A stretch of 64,000 nt of DNA from Vibrio ezurae NBRC 102218 (GTDB lineage Bacteria; Pseudomonadota; Gammaproteobacteria; Enterobacterales; Vibrionaceae). Numbering within the stretch: the stretch's first letter is position 1; every line of letters begins with the position of its first letter. The DNA lies in assembly GCF_000467185.1 (NCBI RefSeq), contig NZ_BATM01000009.1, forward strand, positions 1-64,000, read 5' to 3'. The notes under the pieces are model-generated. The model searched no databases. It saw only the letters and a program-made list of their open reading frames with translations, and was not told where the DNA came from. The position numbers were made by a program, and so were the translations under genes. This document shows positions 17,000-24,562 of the stretch, piece by piece.

Positions 17000-17794
17000 T
17001 TAATTCGCTTCAATACTTGGGTAATCATGATAGCCCAGCTGCTCCGAAATACGCTTACCTGCTGCTTGTAACATAGCGACATATTGTGGCTTGCGCTCAA
17101 TATCAAAACGGACGGTAGGAAACGACACAGAGACCGATGCAATCGTATTGCCAAAGCGGTCATAAATAGGGGCGGCAATACAGCGTAATCCCGGCTCTTG
17201 CTCTTCGTTGTCTTCGCCAAAGTGCTGAGTTTTCACCACTTCTACTTCATCCATCAGTTGCTGGATGTTTTGATGCGTTTTTTCAGTATGTTGAACAAAC
17301 TCTACGGTTTTAAGAAGCGCTATCGCATCTTGATTAGATTTACCCGCAAGCAATACTTTGCCAATAGCTGTACTGTATAGAGGGTTACGTCTACCTACTC
17401 GTGAATGCATGCGTAAGTTATAACTAGAATCAATTTTGTGCAGATAAATAATCGCACCTTCATCAAGAGCACCTAGATGGACGGTCTCATTAGTTTGTTG
17501 TGATATTTCATGCATCTCTTTGTCTGCAATATCAATAAGATCAACATACTCAAGTGCTTTTGCACCCAACTCAAATAGCTTGAGTGTTAGGGCGTATTTC
17601 TCGGTTTCATCCTCTTGAGAGACAAAGCCTAGCGTCTTCATCGTTTGCAAGAATCGATAGGTTGTTGCCTTGGACATCATTAAACGTTGAGATAATTCAG
17701 AAACACTAATGTCTTTTTGCTCGGCCAATGCTTGTAAAATGCTAAACACCTTTAGAACCGATGATACGGCTTCAGGTCGAGTGGATTTGTCCAT
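17000..17794 (-). CDS. kdgR: KdgR, IclR-family regulator of KDG metabolism
   Basis: 264 aa, closely similar to E. coli KdgR over its length: SVLKVFSILQAL, SQRLMMSKATTYRFLQTMKTLGF, ETVHLGALDEG, GRRNPLYSTAIGKVLLA and EDNEEQEPGLRCIA. KdgR represses genes for pectin, alginate-type uronate and 2-keto-3-deoxygluconate use. The N-terminal winged helix spans about residues 8-70 and the effector domain 80-255. AAGGA precedes the ATG. Its presence fits the ManD-like dehydratase (a KDG producer) and the PL6 lyase found elsewhere in the window. I could not identify a clear KdgR operator. Confidence 0.93.
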   Translation of the reverse strand: MDKSTRPEAVSSVLKVFSILQALAEQKDISVSELSQRLMMSKATTYRFLQTMKTLGFVSQEDETEKYALTLKLFELGAKALEYVDLIDIADKEMHEISQQTNETVHLGALDEGAIIYLHKIDSSYNLRMHSRVGRRNPLYSTAIGKVLLAGKSNQDAIALLKTVEFVQHTEKTHQNIQQLMDEVEVVKTQHFGEDNEEQEPGLRCIAAPIYDRFGNTIASVSVSFPTVRFDIERKPQYVAMLQAAGKRISEQLGYHDYPSIEAN

Positions 17795-18050
17795 CCTAGT
17801 CCTTGTATTGATATAATTTTAGCTAAAGTATACAGGCAAATTATGGGTGAGTCAGTTTTTTCAAAAACACCTTTCAATTTTTTTAAACAGCGCACAGCCC
17901 TCAATTTATCAATAGATACCAAGGGTTAGCGTAAATAGAGTGCTATCTTAAATAGACACCATTTCGCGCAGATGAATATCATGCACGAGCTTGAGGCAAC
18001 GCAGAAATGCTGATTTTGCCCAGCCTATTGAGATCACCAAGGGTTATTGG

Positions 18051-18740
18051 ATGAACGGATACCAAGGTTACATTAAGCCTGCATTATTACTTGGACTTAT
18101 TCTCAATGGCACTGATGTGCGAGCTGATGATTCGATTCACCTTACCGATATTGCCCACAACGGAATGAAAAACTGGCAGAGCAAGACACTGTCTGATAAC
18201 ACGCGTTACGATGTCACCGAGTATCTAGCGCAGCCCGCCATTTTCGCCAATAGTCATCATTCCGCCTCTGGGTTAATAATAAAAAAACGAATTGATCTAT
18301 TAGCTACCCCTTTTATGAATTGGTCTTGGGCAATCAAAACCCCTTTAGATGAGGTGGATGAAACCCAAAAAGAGGGCGATGACTTTGCTGCCAGAATATA
18401 TATCGTAATTGACGGCGGAATGATGTTTTGGAGCACTAAATCCATCAGCTACGTATGGTCAAGCGCCCAAGAAAAAGGTCAGATTTGGGACAATCCCTTC
18501 GCAGGCAGCAATGTAAAAATGTGGTCATTGCAAGACAAAAGCTCAAAGATAGGCGAGTGGTATCAGCAGAAGCAAAATATCTATCAAGATTTAATCGCTG
18601 TATTTGGTGACAAAGGCCGCAAAAGTGCCAATCAAAAAAGCTACCGTTATATCGATATAGTGGCGATTATGACGGATACGGATAATAGTGGCGGGCATGC
18701 CGAAGCCTATTATGGGGATATTATTTTTTCTTCTCGGTGA
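18051..18740 (+). CDS. DUF3047-family exported protein
   Basis: About 230 aa with a signal peptide (YIKPALLLGLILNGTDVRA, then DD). The mature part has the DUF3047 pattern: PFMNWSWAIK, GDDFAARIYIVI, YVWSSAQEKGQIWDNPF, and at the end IAIMTDTDNSGGHAEAYYGD. The family is periplasmic or outer-membrane associated and of unknown function. I chose the ATG at 18051, where AAGGG stands about seven bases upstream and the signal peptide begins properly. A TTG-started frame is 20 residues longer but would bury the signal. Confidence 0.8.
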   Translation: MNGYQGYIKPALLLGLILNGTDVRADDSIHLTDIAHNGMKNWQSKTLSDNTRYDVTEYLAQPAIFANSHHSASGLIIKKRIDLLATPFMNWSWAIKTPLDEVDETQKEGDDFAARIYIVIDGGMMFWSTKSISYVWSSAQEKGQIWDNPFAGSNVKMWSLQDKSSKIGEWYQQKQNIYQDLIAVFGDKGRKSANQKSYRYIDIVAIMTDTDNSGGHAEAYYGDIIFSSR

Positions 18741-18849
18741 TGTGGGAGAATTTAACCAAGGGGCTTTATATTAGGTGAAATTCTTTGTGGTTCAATCTTA
18801 CTCGAACCTCTCTTAATAAAATAACTTATACATCAATAAGTTCTGTCGC

Positions 18850-19345
18850 GACAATGGGGATGGAAATGGCCCTCCTTCAATTTTATCCACGCATAAGTAC
18901 TCGCCAAAGCGTTAGCTACAAAGGCTGCGTAAACTGCATTGATAATATAGCCTGTTGCAGAGCCAAGCCAAGCAGTAGGTACATAAAATAAGAATAATCT
19001 CGCAATTGACACTTTCAATGCTTGTTTAGGCTTACCTATAGCGTTAAATGCAGAAGCCAACCAACATACACAACTCAAGTGGTGCGTAGCTAAATGGGAG
19101 TACCCACATCGCTAGTGATAACCAGTGTTGGAGCAAGGAGTCGCTACTTAGCAGTAGAGTGATTCAAGAAGCGTTTACAAGCAATACTAAAGCCATAGCA
19201 AGGTTGTAAAGAACCAATAATTTGCTTGCGAAAGTCATTATTAGGGTGATTTCATTGTGCCTTTGCTCGCCAAGGTAGCTCCCGACATGGTGAGTGCAAG
19301 GGTAAACACCAATAAGAAACTTTCTAAGCGTGCTTTGTAGCATTA
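18850..19345 (-). pseudogene. MATE-family transporter relic
   Basis: Pieces in different frames on the - strand read like the C-terminal half of a MATE efflux pump, in the right order: YKARLESFLLVFTLALTMSG, FASKLLVLYNLAMALVLLVN, HWLSLAMWVLPFSYAPLELC, then LASAFNAIGKPKQALKVSIA and RLFLFYVPTAWLGSATG. At least two frameshifts and an in-frame stop separate them, and the N-terminal half is missing. Confidence 0.55.
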
Positions 19346-19457
19346 TGTGGGGTTATCCAATTCTTGCTTCATCGGGATAAATTACCCGTCATAGGTTGAG
19401 TCGAGGTGGTTGCCGCAGAGCGAATAGTGCCCTCTGGACTGTGTAGCTGTGGTTAGA

Positions 19458-19604
19458 ATGCGTAGTGATCCTAGAGCAAAAGGCTATGTTGCACGACGAA
19501 TAGCAGAGGGTTTATCAACTAAGGAAATAACTTGCATCCTAAAGCACTATATTGTGAGAAAACTATTCCCACTGATATTGAAAGATCTGGCGAGTCTATC
19601 TTGA
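19458..19604 (+). pseudogene. IS110-like transposase C-terminal relic
   Basis: A frame reading MRSDPRAKGYVARRIAEGLS followed by TKEITCILKHYIVRKLFPLI matches the C-terminal tail of one IS110 subgroup, (R/S)DPxTKAYVxRRTAEGxSxxEIxRCLKRYIARE. Nothing of the upstream transposase remains. It is a different end from the N-terminal relic at 699-1050. Confidence 0.5.
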
Positions 19605-19662
19605 CATAGGAGCGTCAATAGCCCAATGGAGTAGTTCTTCAGAAGCTTAGAAAATCATAGTT

Positions 19663-19785
19663 GGGTATATCATTAAATACTACAGCCAAATCAGGCTGTA
19701 CCAATACAATGGTGATCTCACACAGGGCGAATCAAAGAGGCTTTGCTGAGAAACTTATAAAATTGTGGCCAATTTTACTTGACCA
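19663..19785 (+). pseudogene. IS3-like transposase 3' relic
   Basis: YYSQIRLYQYNGDLTQGESK resembles the end of IS3-family OrfB (YYNxxRPHxYNGGLxPxxxE). After a stop the other frame reads KIVANFT and stops, like the KTVASFT tail of some of these elements. It is a fragment only. Confidence 0.4.
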
Positions 19786-19839
19786 CAATATACAAACTAG
19801 GATTGGACTACTGCTTAAGTAGCGTCTATATAGGTATAT

Positions 19840-20742
19840 TTATAACGCTAGTCTACAGTAGTCAGATCCGTCACAATCTGCATGAGATTTTATTGTTCCA
19901 TATGTAGATGGATCCCAAATATATACAACCTCGGTTAAATTAGATTTTAGTGGCTCTAGATAGCCATCATCATACTGAGTAAAATAGTATCGTTTAAATT
20001 TGTAAAGTTTAATATTTTCAGTTGTGCCTGATTCGATCGGCACATCATATGTCATTTCAGAAATAGCGTTGGCTGGTAAACGTGAGCGTAGCGCATCTAT
20101 TTCAGTATCTGTGTTGTTTGGGTTTGCATTTGTATATGGCTGATCTTGTCCAAAAATTATTTTGCATTTTGCCTGTTCTGCAAGCCTATAAGCTGCTGTA
20201 ATAACAGCTTCCTTTGTCATAAAGTGGTCTATATGAAGGCCATTTGCTATTGGTACTAAAAGAGTACAGTTCTCATTTTTTAGAATTGATTCAAAGCTAT
20301 GCACCATCATGTTAAATGTATCTATTTCGACTTGTCTAAAGTTTTTAAAAGTACCAGCAGGCCCTCCACCGGCCGTAAGGTCACCTTCATATAACCTAAG
20401 AGGTGCATCGTAATATCCATAGTTTCTATATTTAAAATTATCCCAGCTTTCGAATAAATCTGTTAGTGCATCATAGTCTTCGATATACCTTAGGTGGCTA
20501 ACGGTTGAAATTCTTTTGTTAGTTAATACGTCCAAATGATTTGTGGAGTAATTTGATGTACTGAACATTACATCAACGATTCTTTCATCGGAATCATTAT
20601 TTAAATTCAGGCTCGATAGGTACCCACCAAAAACGAGTAATGCATCATCTGGATGGGGACTTATAATCCTATATTGCTCAGCATAAATAGTGCTTGAAAA
20701 CAAGATTGAGCTAATACCAAGCATTAGTGTCTTTTTATTCAT
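19840..20742 (-). CDS. exported PIG-L-family deacetylase
   Basis: 300 aa with a signal peptide (MNKKTLMLGISSILFSSTIYA). The mature protein starts with the PIG-L / LmbE zinc site HPDDALL (His30, Asp32, Asp33), and the second part of the site is HIDHFMTKEA (His170, Asp172, His173). PIG-L enzymes remove N-acetyl groups, usually from GlcNAc residues. Export suggests that it acts on an outside or periplasmic amino sugar. The C-terminus has a Cys pair (ADCDGSDYC) that could form a disulfide. AGGAG precedes the ATG. It is divergent from a response regulator, and the gap holds four regularly spaced boxes that probably control it. Confidence 0.85.
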   Translation of the reverse strand: MNKKTLMLGISSILFSSTIYAEQYRIISPHPDDALLVFGGYLSSLNLNNDSDERIVDVMFSTSNYSTNHLDVLTNKRISTVSHLRYIEDYDALTDLFESWDNFKYRNYGYYDAPLRLYEGDLTAGGGPAGTFKNFRQVEIDTFNMMVHSFESILKNENCTLLVPIANGLHIDHFMTKEAVITAAYRLAEQAKCKIIFGQDQPYTNANPNNTDTEIDALRSRLPANAISEMTYDVPIESGTTENIKLYKFKRYYFTQYDDGYLEPLKSNLTEVVYIWDPSTYGTIKSHADCDGSDYCRLAL

Positions 20743-21033
20743 TACATTCTCCTGAGTTTTGAAGTATTACTTTTTAATTGGTGTCATATAGCAGGTACAA
20801 TTGTACAAAAAACAACCTTGATATTTGTAAGTAATTTGTAGGTGATTTGTAAGTAATTTGTAAGGTCTATTCGTTGGTCAAGTTGTAAACACATATTTTA
20901 GGGAATGGTCACATCTTAGAAATTGTCAGTTTTTAAGTTCAGTATCACAATTCAAGCTGTTGCTTAATACGGGACAGATCCGAAAAGGTAAAATCTTAAG
21001 TATCAGATAGATACTATGAGATGAGGTACTTAC
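20743..21033. promoter_or_regulatory. divergent control region with four 11-bp-spaced TTTGTAA boxes
   Basis: TTTGTAA-like heptamers start at 20824, 20835, 20846 and 20857, each followed by a four-base spacer such as GTAA or GTGA. Direct repeats of 7+4 bp are the classical layout for OmpR/PhoB-type regulators. The boxes are about 80-120 bp before the deacetylase start. A perfect 12-bp palindrome, GTACAATTGTAC, lies at 20795-20806 nearer that gene. Confidence 0.7.
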
Positions 21034-21732
21034 TTGGACAAGCGAACTGTTTTAATCGTTGATGATAGTCAAGAAGTTCTTGATGCACTGAGTGAATATC
21101 TAGAAATTGCCAATTTTAATGTTTTGACTGCACTTCATGGTGGCCAGATGTGGCAAATCTTAGAGACGGTATCTCCTGATCTTATTATTCTCGATATCAT
21201 GTTACCCGGCGATGACGGCCTAACTCTTTGTCAGAAATTAAGACGTTCATCGCAAGTTCCAATCATTATGCTAACCGCGGTTACCGATGATGCTGACCGT
21301 ATTGCAGGGTTAGAGATAGGTGCGGATGATTACATTACGAAGTCATTTAACCCCAGAGAGTTACTAGCGAGAATAAAAGCGCTACTTAGGCGCTCAAGTT
21401 ACACTAGTAAACAAACCTCACGTTATATTCAATTTATGGGGTGGAAGTTTGATACTTTAAAACGAAATCTAGTCGGTACTAATGATGAAATTGTTGTTCT
21501 TTCTGGTTCTGATTTTAATCTTTTAACTTTAATGTTGAGCTCTCCGAACAAACTTCTCACTCGGGATGACATAGCACAGGCTTTATGGGGTCGTAATGCA
21601 GAACCACTTGAGCGAGGTATTGATGTTCAGATCAGTCGCCTAAGAAAACAGATAGGTGATCACGATAGAAGTGTCATTATGAGTTTGCGAAATCAGGGCT
21701 ATATGTTTGTTTCTGAAGAGATGGAGTATTAG
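21034..21732 (+). CDS. OmpR-family response regulator
   Basis: 232 aa. It has a receiver domain (1-120) with VDDSQE and phosphoacceptor Asp54 in LIILDIMLPGDDG, and a winged-helix DNA-binding domain (about 130-230) ending in VIMSLRNQGYMFV. The usual Lys-Pro of the receiver (TKPF) reads TKSF, an uncommon change that could alter signalling. The start is TTG with GAGG seven bases upstream; no ATG is usable. The stop codon is eight bases before the kinase start, so the two are co-transcribed. The TTTGTAA direct repeats upstream are probable targets of this protein. Confidence 0.85.
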   Translation: MDKRTVLIVDDSQEVLDALSEYLEIANFNVLTALHGGQMWQILETVSPDLIILDIMLPGDDGLTLCQKLRRSSQVPIIMLTAVTDDADRIAGLEIGADDYITKSFNPRELLARIKALLRRSSYTSKQTSRYIQFMGWKFDTLKRNLVGTNDEIVVLSGSDFNLLTLMLSSPNKLLTRDDIAQALWGRNAEPLERGIDVQISRLRKQIGDHDRSVIMSLRNQGYMFVSEEMEY

Positions 21733-21739
21733 TGCTTCA

Positions 21740-23176
21740 ATGTTTGCTAAATTTCATTTCCAATCTATGGTGTCCCGTATTACCTTTTCCATGCTTACTG
21801 TTATCCTATTGGCAGAATTTTTTGTGGGCACTATTTGGTATACAAGTACTTCTAATTCCAAAAAGGAATCAGCATGGAGTGCCATGTCTGCAATAACCCT
21901 ATCAGCCGCCGATACAATAAATTACTTTGTAGATTTACCATTAAACTATAGACACTTGGTTCTTGAACAATTGAGAAATATCGGAGGGACGCGATTTTTT
22001 ATATCTGTAAATAATCACTACATCGATATCAAACCACTAGAAAACTATCCAATAGTTCAAGACATTGAATTTAACTCAACCGCTCTTTTATATGACAAAC
22101 TGAATTACCAAAGTGATACATCGGTAGTTATCACCAAACGAGAAGATTTAGTTGTTTTTGATTCAAAAATAAAAATAGATGATCTTCCTGCGCTGTGGAG
22201 AGATTATACTTTAGTTTTAGGTGAACTTGATTTACCTATAGTTGTAATCCAAAAAAAATTAGATGATGGCCACTGGTTATACATGGCTACTGTTTTGCCT
22301 TTATCTTTTAGTTCGATCACAAATGTTATTATTGAAAGTAAGCAGTTGTTGTTTTTCTTGATAGTTACGATCCTTTTGTCATTTGTTTCTTATATTGTAA
22401 CGCAAAAAGAAGTTCGTCCTTTTCGTTCTTTAGCCAAATCGGCATCTTTGATGAGTGCGCAATTAGAAGTTGATCAGATCAAGGAGGAGGGAAGCGCTGA
22501 AACACGAGCAGCGATTCATGCATTCAACAAGATGAACTACAGAATTAAATCTTATTTGAGAGATAGAGAGCTATTCTTTAACGCTGTATCTCATGATATT
22601 AAAACACCATTAGCCTGTTTAAAACTCAGAACTGAAATGCTACCAGATGAAAAAACTCGCGTACGATTCGAAAAGTTACTCAAAGATATGGAGCTTATGC
22701 TGAATGGAGCATTACAGTGTTTAAAAGACGAAGGTATACATGAAGAGTTAGAGTGGGTTGATATAATCGATGTTATTACTTTATGTTCTGAAATACATAA
22801 TCAAAATGGGCGTAAGGTTTACATAGAATACAATAGTGATGTCGAAATTTTCGGGAAACCATTGGCAATAAAGCGGTGCATATCAAATGTAATTGAAAAT
22901 GGTGTTAAATATGGAAATAAAGTGGATATTTCAGTTGTAATGAAGGGCAAACTTACTTCGATTGCTATACGCGACTATGGAGAAGGAATACCAACAGATA
23001 AGTTTGAAGAAGTATTTAAACCCTATAGTCGCTTAGAGCCATTGTCTGTTGATGTTAGTGGTTTGGGTCTTTCCATTGCTAGAAATATAGCGCGTAACCA
23101 TGGTGGAGACATTATGTTGTCTAACGCAAAAGATGAAGGACTGGTTGTTCAAATTACATTGGAAAGTGTGAAATAA
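21740..23176 (+). CDS. membrane sensor histidine kinase
   Basis: About 478 aa. There are two membrane segments, one near residues 13-33 and one near 200-218 (LFFLIVTILLSFVSYIV), with a periplasmic domain of roughly 165 residues between them. A HAMP-like linker follows, then the H-box FFNAVSHDIKTPLACLKLR (His near 285), N-box NVIENGVKYGN, and the ATP lid with DYGEGIP and GLGLSIARNIARNHGGDI. The periplasmic domain is not recognised. Because a sugar-binding protein gene follows after only two bases, the kinase probably senses that protein with its ligand. The ATG at 21740 is preferred over an upstream TTG inside the regulator gene. Confidence 0.85.
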   Translation: MFAKFHFQSMVSRITFSMLTVILLAEFFVGTIWYTSTSNSKKESAWSAMSAITLSAADTINYFVDLPLNYRHLVLEQLRNIGGTRFFISVNNHYIDIKPLENYPIVQDIEFNSTALLYDKLNYQSDTSVVITKREDLVVFDSKIKIDDLPALWRDYTLVLGELDLPIVVIQKKLDDGHWLYMATVLPLSFSSITNVIIESKQLLFFLIVTILLSFVSYIVTQKEVRPFRSLAKSASLMSAQLEVDQIKEEGSAETRAAIHAFNKMNYRIKSYLRDRELFFNAVSHDIKTPLACLKLRTEMLPDEKTRVRFEKLLKDMELMLNGALQCLKDEGIHEELEWVDIIDVITLCSEIHNQNGRKVYIEYNSDVEIFGKPLAIKRCISNVIENGVKYGNKVDISVVMKGKLTSIAIRDYGEGIPTDKFEEVFKPYSRLEPLSVDVSGLGLSIARNIARNHGGDIMLSNAKDEGLVVQITLESVK

Positions 23177-23178
23177 CG

Positions 23179-24414
23179 ATGAATAAATTAGTTGGACTTC
23201 TATTGTTTTTATCAAGTAGTGCTTTTTCAGAAGAAATTGAGTTTTTACATTGGTGGACCTCAAAAGGTGAATTATCAGCACTATCTGTAATCGAAGGTAG
23301 ATTTTATGATTCTCAATACGTTATTAAAAGTGACCCGATAGTCGGCGGAGGTGGGAAAGTAGCGAAAAGTACACTGCAATTTAGAACTATTGCGGGTAAC
23401 CCCCCTAACATGGCTTTGATGGAGGGCCCTGCTATTTCTTCTTGGGCTGCTTTAGGCTTTCTATTGGAATTAGATGATATTTCGGAAATAAATACATGGG
23501 ATAAATTTCTATATGATGATATAAAAAGTATAAATAAATATAATGGTAAGTATGTTGCAATCCCATTAAATATTCATCGATTAAATTGGATGTGGATTAA
23601 TAATGAAGTATTAACCAAATTTGATCTAGACGTTCCGCATAATTGGGATTCATTAATTAATATCTTAAAGACCTTAAAAAGTTCAGGAGTAGAACCAATT
23701 GCTTTAGGTAATGATCAATGGCAAATAGTTCAATTGTTCGAAAATATCGCATTTGGTGTTGGTGGTCCAGATTATTATATGAAAGCATTTGTAGATCTTG
23801 ATGAGAATTCTCTTGGAAGCGAAACAACAGAACTTGTATTTAAACGTTTTAGGGAAATTAGCAAAATTAATGCCTCCTTATTACCTACTATGACATGGGA
23901 CGAAGGTGTAGCAGCTTTAATTCGTGGTGATAGAGCTTTTCAGTTTACGGGAGACTGGGCTCTGGGTGAAATGTTAAATAATAAAGGTGATATTCCAGAA
24001 CATATTTTGTGCGTGCCATTTCCTTCGATAAAACCAGGTTTTATTTATAACTCCGATAGCTTAGTTTTCTTTAAGAAGTTTTCAGAAAAAGAACAGTTTC
24101 CAGAGAGTATTTTAGAGAACATATCTTCTCCTTTATTTATAAAAGAAATGAATAAAAGAAAGGGTAGTATTCCTGCTCAGCATAATATATCGATTGATGA
24201 TTTCTCTGAATGCCAGAAAAAATCCTATTTAGATTACCATCAAGCAAAAAGAGATAATGCTATTGTGCCTAGTATTGTAGATTCAATGGCGGTTGATCCC
24301 GTCATTCAAAATGCAGTCGCTAATGAGGTATATCGATACTTTCTTGACGAATCAATCGACACTCAAAAGGTCATTCATCGCTTATTAAGCATTCGAGTGA
24401 AGAGACTAAACTAG
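23179..24414 (+). CDS. periplasmic sugar-binding protein (ABC type, no permease)
   Basis: 411 aa with a short signal peptide (KLVGLLLFLSSSAFS, then EE). The mature protein has the pattern of family-1 sugar-binding proteins: EFLHWWTSKGE, GNPPNMALMEGPAISSWAA, GKYVAIPLNIHRLNWMWIN, ALIRGDRAFQFTGDWALGEM. No ABC permease or ATPase gene is nearby. The gene follows the sensor kinase by two bases, so the protein probably delivers a bound sugar to the kinase and not to a transporter, as in other sugar-binding protein / kinase pairs. The ligand is unknown; the neighbouring deacetylase and PTS suggest a hexose or amino sugar. Confidence 0.85.
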   Translation: MNKLVGLLLFLSSSAFSEEIEFLHWWTSKGELSALSVIEGRFYDSQYVIKSDPIVGGGGKVAKSTLQFRTIAGNPPNMALMEGPAISSWAALGFLLELDDISEINTWDKFLYDDIKSINKYNGKYVAIPLNIHRLNWMWINNEVLTKFDLDVPHNWDSLINILKTLKSSGVEPIALGNDQWQIVQLFENIAFGVGGPDYYMKAFVDLDENSLGSETTELVFKRFREISKINASLLPTMTWDEGVAALIRGDRAFQFTGDWALGEMLNNKGDIPEHILCVPFPSIKPGFIYNSDSLVFFKKFSEKEQFPESILENISSPLFIKEMNKRKGSIPAQHNISIDDFSECQKKSYLDYHQAKRDNAIVPSIVDSMAVDPVIQNAVANEVYRYFLDESIDTQKVIHRLLSIRVKRLN

Positions 24415-24449
24415 GTCATAATTCTTACTTTAGATAATACTTTTATCAA

Positions 24450-24486
24450 CTATCAGTTTGTAAGTGAATAACTTACAAACTGATAG
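24450..24486. promoter_or_regulatory. perfect 16-bp inverted repeat with TTTGTAA boxes before the PTS gene
   Basis: CTATCAGTTTGTAAGT is repeated inverted after a five-base spacer. Each arm contains TTTGTAAGT, the box also found four times upstream of the deacetylase. A further TTTGTAG is at 24509. There is no T-run, so it can be a regulator site, an mRNA hairpin, or both. Confidence 0.6.
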
Positions 24487-24562
24487 CTATATGTAACCTT
24501 GAACATAATTTGTAGTGCTATTTTACCTTTGATGAAACGTGAAACTAAAAAGGATTATAACT

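Larger units (their letters stand above)
18741..19839. other. gene-free decay zone
   Basis: About 1.1 kb without an intact gene. It contains broken pieces of a MATE-type transporter (- strand) and of two transposases, IS110-like and IS3-like (+ strand), entered separately. The zone lies at the left edge of the deacetylase / sensor / PTS module. Confidence 0.7.
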
